From: Clostridia bacterium
Lineage (GTDB): Bacteria > Bacillota > Clostridia > Lachnospirales > Lachnospiraceae
Assembly: GCA_910574255.1 (NCBI GenBank)
Contig: CAJTAK010000001.1
Coordinates: forward strand, 333,779 to 397,778
Direction of reading: 5' to 3'
DNA length: 64,000 nucleotides
A program made the position numbers and the translations under genes. The notes beneath the pieces are model-generated. The model was not told the DNA's origin and did no database searches. It saw only the letters and a list, made by a program, of their open reading frames with translations. This document shows, in pieces, positions 43,885-52,364 of this stretch (its first letter is position 1; each line of letters opens with the position of its first letter).

Positions 43885-45252
43885 ATGGCAGACACAAGAA
43901 CGGATCTGGGAACGGAGAAGATCAGCCGTCTATTGGTGCGGCTGGCTATCCCTACGATTACCGCACAGATCGTAAATATGCTTTATAATATCGTGGATCG
44001 TATCTACATCGGACATATACCGGGGGAGGGAGCGCTGGCGCTTACGGGACTGGGCTTATGCTTTCCGGTATTGATGCTGGTTACGGCATTTTCCAGTCTG
44101 GTAGGGATGGGCGGAGCGCCTTTAGGCTCCATCAAAATGGGGCAGCAGGATTCGGAGGGCGCCGAGAAAATCTTGGGGAACTGCTTTACCATGTTGGCAA
44201 TCCTGGCAATTGTTTTGACAGTGACATTCCGACTTAATGGGCAAAGGCTTCTGTTCTTGTTCGGCGCCAGCGGGGATACCATTGGCTATGCTTTGGATTA
44301 TTTGAATATCTACGTTCTGGGAACTATCTCCGTTATGTTTTCTTTGGGGCTCAATGCCTTTATTACTACTCAGGGCTTTACAAAAATCAGCATGCTTACG
44401 GTGGTCATCGGAGCAGCGGTGAACATTGTACTGGATCCAATACTTATTTTTGGGTTTGGCATGGGTGTTCAGGGGGCGGCTCTTGCAACGATTATTGCTC
44501 AGACGGTTTCGGCTGCGTGGGTGCTTAAGTTCCTTTTGGGAAACAAGACTATTCTGAAGATTAAAAAGGAAAACCTGAAAGTTCATGGGAAAGTGATTTT
44601 TCCGGTTTTGGCTTTGGGATTGTCTCCGTTCATTATGACCAGCACGGAAAGCCTTTTGAATATCTGTTTTAATACATCTCTGCAGAAATACGGCGGGGAC
44701 CTGGCGGTGGGTACGATGACCATCCTTTCCAGCTGCATGCAGGTGTGCAGCCTGCCGCTGCAGGGACTTGCTCAGGGGGCGCAGCCAATTGTCAGCTATA
44801 ATTTCGGCGCAAAGAATCTGTCCAGAGTGAAAGAGGCTTTTCGCCTGCTCTTCATCAGCGCTATTTGCGCTTCCTCGGTCATCTGGCTGATTGCCGTTTT
44901 TGCTCCCGGCTTTTTCCCGTCCCTGTTTTCCGGAGATGAGGAATTGATTGCTTATGCTTCCTGGGCAATTCGGATTTATCTGGGGATGGCTTTTGTGATG
45001 GGAGCGCAGATGTCCTGCCAACAGACTTTTGTTGCCATTGGGGAGGCAAAGATTTCCCTGTTTCTGGCCCTGTTTCGGAAGATTATTGTGCTGATTCCGT
45101 TGATTTACCTGCTGCCGAACTTTTTTGCGGATAAGGTGTTTGCGGTATTTCTGGCAGAGCCGGTGGCGGATACTATGGCGGCGATTACCACAACCACGCT
45201 GTTCTTTTGGAGATTTCGGAAGCTGTCCCGGAGGACAGACTGGACAGGGTAA
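43885..45252 (+). CDS. MATE family efflux transporter
   Basis: 455 residues from ATG 43885 (AGGAAG at 43871-43876). Twelve predicted helices; the start ISRLLVRLAIPTITAQIVNMLYNIVDRIYIGH and the LSPFIMTSTESLLNI block in the second half are MATE signatures. Sodium- or proton-driven export of cationic compounds. The preceding terminator is only 16 bases upstream of the ATG, so a promoter inside or just after the hairpin, or read-through, must be used. Confidence 0.93.
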   Translation: MADTRTDLGTEKISRLLVRLAIPTITAQIVNMLYNIVDRIYIGHIPGEGALALTGLGLCFPVLMLVTAFSSLVGMGGAPLGSIKMGQQDSEGAEKILGNCFTMLAILAIVLTVTFRLNGQRLLFLFGASGDTIGYALDYLNIYVLGTISVMFSLGLNAFITTQGFTKISMLTVVIGAAVNIVLDPILIFGFGMGVQGAALATIIAQTVSAAWVLKFLLGNKTILKIKKENLKVHGKVIFPVLALGLSPFIMTSTESLLNICFNTSLQKYGGDLAVGTMTILSSCMQVCSLPLQGLAQGAQPIVSYNFGAKNLSRVKEAFRLLFISAICASSVIWLIAVFAPGFFPSLFSGDEELIAYASWAIRIYLGMAFVMGAQMSCQQTFVAIGEAKISLFLALFRKIIVLIPLIYLLPNFFADKVFAVFLAEPVADTMAAITTTTLFFWRFRKLSRRTDWTG

Positions 45253-45317
45253 AGATATGTGGTTTGAAAGCCGTGTTCGAGTGTTGGAAGAGGAACGGAA
45301 AATTAAGTAGGTGCATA

Positions 45318-46370
45318 ATGGAGACACAAATCAAAAAGCTTAATTATGAGACGATAAATATGAATATTATTGAAGAAGCGGGAAAGATACTGAAAGAGGG
45401 CGGCCTGGTTGCTTTTCCCACGGAGACCGTCTATGGTCTGGGAGGAGATGCGCTGAATCCGGTTTCTTCAGAGAAAATCTATGCGGCAAAAGGACGGCCC
45501 TCGGACAATCCTCTGATTGTGCATATTGCGGACAAGTCCCATGTCTATCAAATTGCAAAGAAGATTTCGAAGGAAGCAGAGAAGCTGATGGAGGCGTTCT
45601 GGCCAGGTCCCCTGACCCTGATTTTTCCCAAAACGGATTTGGTGCCGCCGAAAACTACCGGAGGTCTTGACACGGTGGCAGTGCGGATGCCCAGCGATCC
45701 GATTGCGGCAGCATTTATCCGGGCTGCGGGCGGCTTTGTGTCGGCGCCAAGCGCCAATGCTTCCGGACGGCCAAGCACTACAACGGCAGAACATGTGGCG
45801 GAGGATCTGGATGGCAGGATCGAGATGATTCTGGACGGCGGACAGGCTGTAATTGGCCTTGAGTCTACCATTGTGGATGTGAGCCAGGAGAAGCCGGTGA
45901 TTCTGCGCCCCGGAGTGATTACAAAAGCTATGATGGAGGCTGTGATTGGGCCGTTGGAAACGGATCAGGCTGTGATTGCGCCGGATTCCGGTATAAAGCC
46001 CAAGGCGCCGGGTATGAAATATCGCCATTATGCGCCCAAGGCGGAACTGACTATCGTGGAGGGGGAAACGGAAGCTGTAATTGCCGCAGTGAATCGTCTG
46101 ACGGAAGAAGCGGAGACAAAGGGAAAGAAAGTTGGAATCATTGCTACGGATGAGACGGTAAACCGGTATGAAAAGGGACTGGTGCGAAGCCTTGGCGCCC
46201 GCAGCCATGAGGAGGAGATTTCCATGCATCTTTTTGAGGTGCTTAGAAGCTTCGATGAGACGGATGTGAATTGTATTTATTCGGAGTCTTTTGAGGATGC
46301 AGCCATAGGGCAGGCGATTATGAACCGGCTTTTGAAGGCGGCGGGGTATCGGGTGATAGAAGTACAGTGA
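45318..46370 (+). CDS. tsaC: L-threonylcarbamoyladenylate synthase (Sua5/YrdC)
   Basis: 350 residues from the ATG at 45318 (AGGTG upstream); the open frame goes further back into the MATE gene without a ribosome site. YrdC domain: GGLVAFPTETVYGLGGDA, AKGRPSDNPLIVHI, TVAVRMPSDPIA and SAPSANASGRPSTT. After the linker, about 100 residues make the Sua5 domain. It makes threonylcarbamoyl-AMP for the t6A37 tRNA modification with TsaD/B/E. A core housekeeping gene; it is the last one before the AT-rich island. Confidence 0.95.
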   Translation: METQIKKLNYETINMNIIEEAGKILKEGGLVAFPTETVYGLGGDALNPVSSEKIYAAKGRPSDNPLIVHIADKSHVYQIAKKISKEAEKLMEAFWPGPLTLIFPKTDLVPPKTTGGLDTVAVRMPSDPIAAAFIRAAGGFVSAPSANASGRPSTTTAEHVAEDLDGRIEMILDGGQAVIGLESTIVDVSQEKPVILRPGVITKAMMEAVIGPLETDQAVIAPDSGIKPKAPGMKYRHYAPKAELTIVEGETEAVIAAVNRLTEEAETKGKKVGIIATDETVNRYEKGLVRSLGARSHEEEISMHLFEVLRSFDETDVNCIYSESFEDAAIGQAIMNRLLKAAGYRVIEVQ

Positions 46371-46376
46371 AGCGGT

Positions 46377-46460
46377 ATGCAGAGAGCAAAGTATTATGAA
46401 AAGGTGTTTGGAGATGTGATTTTAGGGGATTGCATCTCCTTGTTTTTGGATAGAATTTGA
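46377..46460 (+). other. Short open frame at the island boundary
   Basis: 27 codons from ATG (MQRAKYYEKVFGDVILGD...) directly after the Sua5 gene, then a stop and a clear drop in GC content. No ribosome site. It may be the broken 5-prime end of a gene that lay here before the island entered. Confidence 0.25.
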
Positions 46461-46640
46461 AATTAATTGATTCAAATTTTGAGGGGAGAAAGAAATATCT
46501 TTTTATATAATCCATAAAGTTAGAGAATTTTTAATTGATTTTGTCATGAAAAGAATATACAATATAAAAGAATTAAAAAATACATTTTGTAATATTTTTA
46601 TGATAATTGGGGTATGATATTATAAAAAGAGGAAAAGAAA

Positions 46641-47981
46641 ATGGAAAATATGTTCTATTTATTAAACATGAGTGTTGCGGGAGTAAAGAATCTGAAAGAG
46701 GAAGTGCGGCTTGATTTTTACAAAAAGACAATTGATAAAAATTTTAATCCTGATAAGTATAGAATTAAAGCTATTTATGGTGAAAATGGATCAGGTAAAT
46801 CCGCAATTATTACTGCGGTTAAGATATTTCAGGATTTAATCATTAATGACAATTATTTGAGTGAATCAAAAACACAAGTGTTTTTAAATGAAATAATTAA
46901 TAAATCAACACAGAAAATGCGATTTAAATGCGAATTTCTAGTTGATGCGGGTACGGATAATATAGTTTATAATTATTTGCTTCGTATAGGTAAAAATGAT
47001 AATGGATTATATGAAATCCAAAATGAAGTATTGAAAATTAAAAATGGTAATTACCCTAATAAGAGTTACGCAATGATTTTCGAAAGTAAAAATGGTGAGT
47101 TGCTATACGTTCAGAGCAGTGATAAGAAAAGAGAGTTATTGGAAAAGAAATCAATGAACCTTTTGTCATCTTACTCATTTATCTATATTTATATTATGAA
47201 TTTTGCAAAGGAGACATCACTTACGGAGGTTGAACGGATTGACAAAGAATTGTTGCTTCATATAGTAATGTGTTTGACGCTGACCATCGTGATACAGGTA
47301 TATCTTGGGGAAGAGGATCAACATGAGCTTTATTTTTTGAGGAAAAGAGTAAAAGAGAGTGGATTAGACAACCAAACATTGCAGGAGGGTATCCTGGAGT
47401 ATGGAGAGAGTGTCAATGCATTTTCCAGTGTCAATGAAAGAATGGTGGATAAACAATATTTTGAAAATTATAAGGATAAAATAGGCCGACTGGCTCAATT
47501 TATTAAAATTTTTAAGCCTGAATTAGTGACCATAGATATTGATGCAAAAGAAAGAGGGGATCAATACGAGTGTGATTTGAATTTGAATTATGGAGATTAT
47601 AGCATAAATAAGGAGTTTGAAAGCACTGGAATTAAGAAATTAATCCGATTGTTTGATTGCTTTGTGGCTGCAAGTACAAGAGGTATCGTTTTTGTCGATG
47701 AAATGGATTCCAACTTGAATGATGTTTATCTGTGCAAATTAATTGAGTATTTTATGTACTATGGCAAAGGACAGTTATGCTTTACTACACATAATTTAGA
47801 TCCAATGACAATATTAAAAAAGAATAAGAATTCCATAGACTTTTTATCCAGTGATAATCATTTGGTATCATGGACTGCACGGGGAAATGCATCACCAGAG
47901 AGCTGTTATAAAAATGGAATGATAGAGGATTCTCCTTTTAATATAGATGCTACGGACTTTGTGGGAATTTTTGGGGAGTAG
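46641..47981 (+). CDS. AAA_15/21-type ATPase, RloA-like (candidate defence protein)
   Basis: 446 residues. Walker A GENGSGKS (47-54); a signature-like ESTGIKKLI (327-335); Walker B IVFVDEMDSN (349-358); H-loop TTHN (382-385). The order is that of ABC/SMC-type, stand-alone ATPases found in OLD, RloA and PARIS-AriA. The DNA is AT-rich compared with the neighbours. AGAGGAAAAGAAA is the ribosome site. It ends 6 bases before a gene for a 170-residue RloB/Toprim-like protein, so the two make a two-gene unit. I infer phage or plasmid defence from the arrangement; I cannot show it. Confidence 0.8.
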   Translation: MENMFYLLNMSVAGVKNLKEEVRLDFYKKTIDKNFNPDKYRIKAIYGENGSGKSAIITAVKIFQDLIINDNYLSESKTQVFLNEIINKSTQKMRFKCEFLVDAGTDNIVYNYLLRIGKNDNGLYEIQNEVLKIKNGNYPNKSYAMIFESKNGELLYVQSSDKKRELLEKKSMNLLSSYSFIYIYIMNFAKETSLTEVERIDKELLLHIVMCLTLTIVIQVYLGEEDQHELYFLRKRVKESGLDNQTLQEGILEYGESVNAFSSVNERMVDKQYFENYKDKIGRLAQFIKIFKPELVTIDIDAKERGDQYECDLNLNYGDYSINKEFESTGIKKLIRLFDCFVAASTRGIVFVDEMDSNLNDVYLCKLIEYFMYYGKGQLCFTTHNLDPMTILKKNKNSIDFLSSDNHLVSWTARGNASPESCYKNGMIEDSPFNIDATDFVGIFGE

Positions 47982-47987
47982 TATGAT

Positions 47988-48500
47988 ATGGCGATACAGA
48001 TAATACTTTGCATGGAGACAAACAAAAAGGCGGATACGGACAGCATCTATATTATGGAAACAATCAAACATTGGTATAAAGTGAATAATCAGATAAAAAT
48101 CAATAAGGTACATATGAATACAAAATCAAAATATTGTTCAAAGGATGTTTTGAGAGAAATCAACACAAAGTCAAAAGCTTTTACGATTGGGGAAACAAGG
48201 GTTATCTATTGTATTGACACGGATCAGTATGAAAGAAATATGGAGCATGAGCAGGAGTTTCGTAATATTAGCCGATATTGTGAAAAAAACCATTATGATT
48301 TGATATGGTTTTGTCATGATGTGGAAGAGGTGTTTTTGGGCAAAAGGGTTCCGGATTCTGAAAAAGTACAGGAAGCTGCTATGTTTAGAAGAAAAAGAAA
48401 GATTGAAGAAGTGCAATCGAATAAGTTGTCTTGCAGTGATAGGCAAGGGTGTGCAAGTAATATTATGAATATATTTGATAAATATTTATCTCGAAAGTAA
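47988..48500 (+). CDS. RloB/Toprim-like partner protein
   Basis: 170 residues; GGGGAG precedes the ATG. A Glu at position 10 (LCMETN), then DTD at 77-79 (VIYCIDTDQYE) and WFCHDVEEVF (107-116) have the order of the acidic residues in Toprim/RloB folds (E ... DxD ... D). The alignment is by eye only and the family is not certain. Always-with-ATPase arrangements of this size are known from RloAB and PARIS. It is probably the effector nuclease of the upstream ATPase. It is AT-rich like its partner. Confidence 0.65.
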   Translation: MAIQIILCMETNKKADTDSIYIMETIKHWYKVNNQIKINKVHMNTKSKYCSKDVLREINTKSKAFTIGETRVIYCIDTDQYERNMEHEQEFRNISRYCEKNHYDLIWFCHDVEEVFLGKRVPDSEKVQEAAMFRRKRKIEEVQSNKLSCSDRQGCASNIMNIFDKYLSRK

Positions 48501-49016
48501 TTGTGTTTAAATCCTAAACACTTAATTGGGGAGCGTATGATTTGACGCTTACGATTAAATGAACTGATTAAAAAGAAATATATAATGGTTGTAGTCAATA
48601 ATGCAGATAACGGCTGTATCAGATGATAACTGGGGAGAGGCAATTGATTTTAGTGTAGAAGGAATGTTGGATATGCCAGTAATGGGTGATGAAAGTCATG
48701 AATAAAACATTGATATAAATGATCTGTTTTGATGGGTTTCGACAAAATTCAATAATCGCTATTAAGACGAAAACATATAACTAAATACATGAAATTACAT
48801 GAGGGAGCCGCTTCTGGCTCTCTATTAGTGTTCGCTTGCAAACGAATGCTATCTATTATTGAAATATAATATAATTTATCAAACTTTTTCTTTGCTGTTT
48901 TTTGTATCTGATACAATTCTATCTAAAATAAAATAAGAACCACACAGAGTCTTACAGGGGTAGATAAAGAAATAAAAAAGTGATAAAATAATTAAAAATG
49001 TATTGGAGGAAAGGAT
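48501..49016. other. Non-coding AT-rich region with gene remnants
   Basis: 516 bases. A two-frame remnant is visible at about 48535-48705: one frame reads NELIKKKYIMVVVNNADNG and stops, and the next reads ITAVSDDNWGEAIDFSVEG and ends at 48705; joined by a frameshift they would be one small protein. Further on, agggagcc/ggctctct (48801-48824) is a hairpin, and TTGTATC-T-GATACAA (48902-48916) an inverted repeat about 100 bases before the YbjQ-domain gene. No intact gene. Confidence 0.45.
48520..48705 (+). pseudogene. Decayed small gene
   Basis: Two overlapping reading frames, neither complete, whose translations (VVVNNADNG and ITAVSDDNWGEAIDF) read as one protein if a frameshift near 48605 is allowed. 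Only the 34-codon piece from 48601 has an ATG. I do not recognise the family. Confidence 0.35.
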
Positions 49017-50135
49017 ATGTTTATAACATCTGGATATAATTTTGAGGGATATGATATTGTGTCATATTTAGGCCATGAGAGTGTTCAAGTGGTGCTAGGG
49101 ACAGGTGTTTTTAGTTCATTTGATGCATCTATATCTGATTTTTTGGGAACTAGAAGTAATGCCTATGAGGATAAATTGAATATGGCTGAAAAGGCGGGCA
49201 AAGAGAAACTTATAGAAAAGGCGAAAAGTAATGGTGGAAATGCAATCATAGGAGTTGATATTGATTATACAACATTTACAAATGATATAATTGGAGTTAT
49301 TGTGGGTGGGACTATTGTTAAAATTGAAAGAAAAATGCCTGAAAAAGAGGTTAAGAAAGTTTGTAATATGGAATATAATACAACAGTTCCAATAAGAATT
49401 TTAGATAGTATTATAATTTATCAAATAAATTCAGATAAGATGTTTATAAGCTTATATGGGAAGAATTATTCAGATAGTAAAATTAAAGGATTGGTAGTAA
49501 AAATAAGGATTGAAACAATTTTTAACGATATAATAGAAATACCAGATATGACATTTGCTGATATTTGTATAAATGAAGAAAAGGAAATTTTTACAGAATA
49601 TAATAATTTGAAATTAGAAAGTGGCATTTTTAAAATTGTTAAGTCTGTATTTATTCAAATAATTAAATTTGTTACAGAAAAAAATGAGATTATTGAGGTT
49701 GATGGAGTTCACGATAGAAAAATAGATTTAACCCAGGAACAATTGATAGATATTAGAAAAATATATGGAAACGATGCAGTGAATAGAGCATATAAGAGTG
49801 ACCTGGGATGGGTTTGCTATTGTGGTATGGAAAACGATAATAATGAACATAAGTGTCAATTTTGTAAACGTGAAATACAAGTTGAAGCATTGCGCCCAAT
49901 TTCTATGAACAAATTTGCAGATAAATTTTGCTTGTATGATCATATAGATTATATTGAGTCTTTGAAAAATGCAAAAGAGATATATGATTATTTAGAGAAA
50001 ATAGATTGTTCAGATGTATATTTTAATGGTGTAGTATTAGCTGAAATAAAAAAATGTGTAAATAGTGAGCGAATATATGGTTCAATGAAGAAATCTGCAA
50101 TCGAAAAATTACAAGAATTGTATATAAAAGAATAA
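49017..50135 (+). CDS. YbjQ/UPF0145-domain protein with C-terminal zinc ribbon
   Basis: 372 residues; AGGAGGAAAGG is a strong ribosome site. Residues 1 to about 105 are a YbjQ (heavy-metal-binding) domain: GYDIVSYLG, SVQVVLGTGVF, the AYEDKL.MAEKAGKEKL helix, GGNAIIGVDIDYTTF and VSGT-like VGGTIVKIE. The middle is beta-rich and unrecognised. Near 268-285 WVCYCGMENDNNEHKCQFC provides CxC...CxxC, a zinc ribbon. YbjQ is usually a stand-alone 100-residue pentamer, so this fusion is unusual. The gene is AT-rich and alone in the island. Confidence 0.8.
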   Translation: MFITSGYNFEGYDIVSYLGHESVQVVLGTGVFSSFDASISDFLGTRSNAYEDKLNMAEKAGKEKLIEKAKSNGGNAIIGVDIDYTTFTNDIIGVIVGGTIVKIERKMPEKEVKKVCNMEYNTTVPIRILDSIIIYQINSDKMFISLYGKNYSDSKIKGLVVKIRIETIFNDIIEIPDMTFADICINEEKEIFTEYNNLKLESGIFKIVKSVFIQIIKFVTEKNEIIEVDGVHDRKIDLTQEQLIDIRKIYGNDAVNRAYKSDLGWVCYCGMENDNNEHKCQFCKREIQVEALRPISMNKFADKFCLYDHIDYIESLKNAKEIYDYLEKIDCSDVYFNGVVLAEIKKCVNSERIYGSMKKSAIEKLQELYIKE

Positions 50136-50579
50136 ATTTAGAAATATATATAGCGATAAGTATACTGTAAAATTATCAAACAGCATAAATTTAGGTTATA
50201 CAGTGTTTTTTAATATGCTATAAATAGTTATGAAATATAATAATTAGATACTCAAACCTCCCACATCAAAAATGGGATTCTTACCTTGAAAAATCAATAC
50301 TGTCAGAGAAAATAAGGCAGAAGAGATAGCGGAAGATCTTCATAAGACTCGGAAATATCATTATGAACTTATTAAGAATATGACAGAGTAGCGGAAAAGG
50401 TGGCATATTATAATAATTCTAACAAAGAAGTGGAAAGAGAGATTGAAAGCCGCAGGTTACTGTTCGAGGAGTGTATGAATAAAAGTGTAAACATTTTTAC
50501 ACTGCATTTTGTTACACAACCAAACATAAAAATACGATAAATATGGTATTTCTGCCACATTTATCGTATTCCTAACTAC
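50136..50579. other. Non-coding region with remnants next to the tRNA genes
   Basis: 444 bases. At 50300-50500 two neighbouring frames read NKAEEIAEDLHKTRKYHYEL and, after a frameshift, AYYNNSNKEVEREIESRRLL, so a small helical gene has decayed here. The fragment is followed by the perfect stem AGTGTAAA/TTTACACT (50484-50503) and GCATTTTG. The last part holds the terminator of the tRNA-Leu gene on the other strand. No intact gene. Confidence 0.4.
50521..50570 (-). terminator. Terminator of tRNA-Leu(AAG)
   Basis: aatacgataaatatgg (50531-50546) and ccacatttatcgtatt (50555-50570) make a 16-bp stem with one mismatch; on the minus strand it lies 9 bases after the tRNA and is followed by TTTATGTTT. 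Confidence 0.75.
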
Positions 50580-50663
50580 TGCGGAAGATGGGACTTGAAC
50601 CCACACGGCACGAATGCCACAAGATCCTTAGTCTTGCTCGTCTGCCAGTTCCGACACTTCCGC
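50580..50663 (-). tRNA. tRNA-Leu (anticodon AAG)
   Basis: On the minus strand the acceptor stem GCGGAAG pairs with CTTCCGC, with discriminator A. The D-arm GGAACTGGCAGAC, the anticodon stem CAAGA/TCTTG around the loop CTAAGGA (anticodon AAG, reading CUU/CUC), a long variable arm and GGGTTCAAGTCCC are all there. This is a class II tRNA of 84 bases. CCA is not encoded. Confidence 0.95.
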
Positions 50664-50705
50664 AAATCCCCTTATATTGAAACTCTTATTACAAGGCGCT
50701 TAATT

Positions 50706-50734
50706 ATACTATCATTTCCGGAGAAAAAAGTCAA
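50706..50734 (-). promoter_or_regulatory. Promoter of tRNA-Leu(AAG)
   Basis: On the minus strand TTGACT (complement of 50729-50734), 17 bases, TAGTAT (complement of 50706-50711). An overlapping TATAAT with longer spacing is also present. Confidence 0.5.
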
Positions 50735-50777
50735 GTACTAAATTTACAAAAAAATGTCAAAAAATTAAAAAAAGGTG

Positions 50778-50806
50778 TTGACATTTTATCTCAAATTCGA
50801 TAAAAT
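50778..50806 (+). promoter_or_regulatory. Promoter of tRNA-Leu(CAG)
   Basis: TTGACA (50778-50783), 17-base spacer, TAAAAT (50801-50806), 12 bases before the tRNA. Near-consensus, as expected for a stable-RNA gene. Confidence 0.75.
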
Positions 50807-50817
50807 ACTATTTGTTC

Positions 50818-50900
50818 GCAGGAGTGGCGGAATGGCAGACGCGCAGGCTTCAGGTGCCTGTAGTCGCAAGGCTGTGTGGGTTCAAGTCCCATCTCCTGCA
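50818..50900 (+). tRNA. tRNA-Leu (anticodon CAG)
   Basis: Acceptor stem GCAGGAG (50818-50824) with CTCCTGC (50893-50899), discriminator A at 50900. Anticodon stem CAGGC/GCCTG around loop TTCAGGT (anticodon CAG, reading CUG). Long variable arm, and GGGTTCAAGTCCC for the T arm. 83 bases; CCA is not encoded. It is divergent from the other tRNA-Leu. Confidence 0.95.
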
Positions 50901-50903
50901 TAG

Positions 50904-50938
50904 AAGGAAGCCGGTAAAATCAAGGCTTCCTTTATTTT
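50904..50938 (+). terminator. Terminator of tRNA-Leu(CAG)
   Basis: aaggaagcc and ggcttcctt form the stem, with TATTTTTG after it. Confidence 0.85.
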
Positions 50939-51018
50939 TGTTTCAAAAGAGTTGCTTACAGTTGCTTACACCCCTCCAAGTGCTAAATCCCGGAAGGCTT
51001 CTCATAGTCTTTCATGAT

Positions 51019-51552
51019 TTAGTTTTCAGAAAGATGTTTTAACAAAGGTCCAAGATATTCCCTCGAAGAGATATCATAAGAATGGGCAATCGCCTCAGCA
51101 AAACCAATTTCATCCGGAGTTTTGTTATTTTTCCTTTTCAGCATAAAAGAAAACACTTTCATTATAGCCTTATCCGTGAAATTCATTTTCTCATAGCATA
51201 ATCCGCTTTGCAAATAAAAATGGGGAAGGGAAGACAATTCTTCCCGGGTCAGATTGTTCTTCCACATTTCCTCAATCGTTTTCCTTTCCGTGTTCGGCAT
51301 AGCGCCTGTCACAAAGAGGGCTGAGAGCCGGACACTGCTTTTTAGAAACAACCTCCGCACCTTTGGCAAACCTTCGATTCGTCCGGCATGCATTCTGCTT
51401 CCAAGGAGAACCCTGTCAAAAGAAGATAAAAGTTCAGGTGTTCCCTCCTTGAAATCCATTGCCGTACCGCCTGTTTCCTCTGCAATCATGTCCGCATACT
51501 TTTTCGTAAATCCTGTCTTGCTCTTATACAGGATTAATATGTTCTTACTCAT
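51019..51552 (-). CDS. Flavodoxin-domain protein
   Basis: 177 residues from MSKNILILYKSKTGFTKKYAD (51552); the phosphate-binding loop YKSKTGFTKKYA is that of short flavodoxin-like proteins. The rest is shorter than full flavodoxin (no clear second FMN loop beyond GSRMHAGR), as in PPOX/HemG-like flavodoxins. It overlaps the TetR gene by 8 bases, so the two are co-transcribed from the TetR promoter. Probably FMN-binding with a redox role; the partner is not known. Confidence 0.85.
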   Translation of the reverse strand: MSKNILILYKSKTGFTKKYADMIAEETGGTAMDFKEGTPELLSSFDRVLLGSRMHAGRIEGLPKVRRLFLKSSVRLSALFVTGAMPNTERKTIEEMWKNNLTREELSSLPHFYLQSGLCYEKMNFTDKAIMKVFSFMLKRKNNKTPDEIGFAEAIAHSYDISSREYLGPLLKHLSEN

Positions 51553-52123
51553 TCTCCAGCCCTCCATTTATCAGTAACCGGTTTAAAAATGCCTGACAAG
51601 CACCTTCCTGCAGGCTGAAAATCTCTTCCGCCGAGATTCCCGGTGTGGATACAGAAAAGATAGTACCAAGGCCAATGGTATAGATGAGCATATTTAAATG
51701 AAGCTGCCGGGCTTCAGCCAGAGAAATACCAAAGCTCCCGGCAATGGACGGGGCAATCTCAGGACTGGTTTCTGCCTGGTACAGCTCTTTTAGAGAAGAA
51801 ATTCCTTCTCTTTGCTGCAGTATAAACATCCGAAATAAGTGTGGCTCCTTCTTGGCGATCTGAATATATGCCTGTCCGGTGCTGCGAAATAAGTTCTCCT
51901 TGTCAATGTGAGCAGCCAGATAATCTTGAATATAGGCTTTGGCCTGCCGTTCAATATCCCGGCGCAGTTCGTCCATATTTTTGCAGTAGCTGTAAATAGG
52001 CTGGACAGAGCACCCCAGCCGTTCGGCAATGGTTTTAACCAGAACATGCTCCATCCCTTCGGTACGAGCCAGTTCAAAGGCAGCATTTACAACCATTTCC
52101 CTGGTAATTCTTTGCTTTGGCAT
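51545..52123 (-). CDS. TetR/AcrR family transcriptional regulator
   Basis: 192 residues. The N-terminal HTH (ITREMVVNAAFELARTEG ... VKTIAERLGCSVQPIYSY, about 4-50) is TetR-type; the C-terminal two-thirds is helical ligand-binding. AAGGAGG is before its ATG. It likely represses its own operon with the flavodoxin gene: a perfect 14-bp palindrome lies 24 bases upstream of the start. Confidence 0.93.
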   Translation of the reverse strand: MPKQRITREMVVNAAFELARTEGMEHVLVKTIAERLGCSVQPIYSYCKNMDELRRDIERQAKAYIQDYLAAHIDKENLFRSTGQAYIQIAKKEPHLFRMFILQQREGISSLKELYQAETSPEIAPSIAGSFGISLAEARQLHLNMLIYTIGLGTIFSVSTPGISAEEIFSLQEGACQAFLNRLLINGGLENE

Positions 52124-52146
52124 TTTATCCTCCTTGAAAAATAATT

Positions 52147-52160
52147 TATTTATATAAATA
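52147..52160. promoter_or_regulatory. Candidate TetR-type operator
   Basis: TATTTATATAAATA is a perfect palindrome 24 bases from the start of the TetR gene, in the expected promoter region. The all-A/T composition weakens the case. Confidence 0.4.
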
Positions 52161-52293
52161 GTTTATATTGATGAATTATATAATGTGGTATAAAGTCTGT
52201 CAATACAAATCCGAAGAACCCTGCAGCAGAACAAAAAATCGAAGATAGGAACCGGCATTTAAACTTGAAAATCTTAAGAAGCAAAATAGAAAC

Positions 52294-52322
52294 TTGCATT
52301 CCCATGTCAATTTCTATAAAAT
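52294..52322 (+). promoter_or_regulatory. Putative promoter of the VOC and helicase genes
   Basis: TTGCAT (52294-52299), 17-base spacer, TAAAAT (52317-52322), 42 bases before the VOC start. Moderate match. Confidence 0.45.
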
Positions 52323-52364
52323 AGAGAAGAACACGAGAAGGCAGGAAGAAAGCGAGTACGCAGA

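Noticed and set aside
44122-45327. 401-codon open frame on the minus strand antisense to the MATE gene.
   Set aside because: It lies exactly opposite a well supported MATE transporter, is rich in Gln/Asn/Ser/Arg with no domain-like pattern, and has no ribosome site; it is a shadow of the plus-strand codon bias.
46371-50900. tRNA-type integration repeat for the AT-rich island.
   Set aside because: I looked for a second copy of the tRNA-Leu 3-prime end near the left edge (46.4 kb) and found none by eye.
50812-51042. Open frame covering the tRNA-Leu(CAG) gene.
   Set aside because: The sequence is a complete tRNA with its own promoter and terminator; the frame is accidental.
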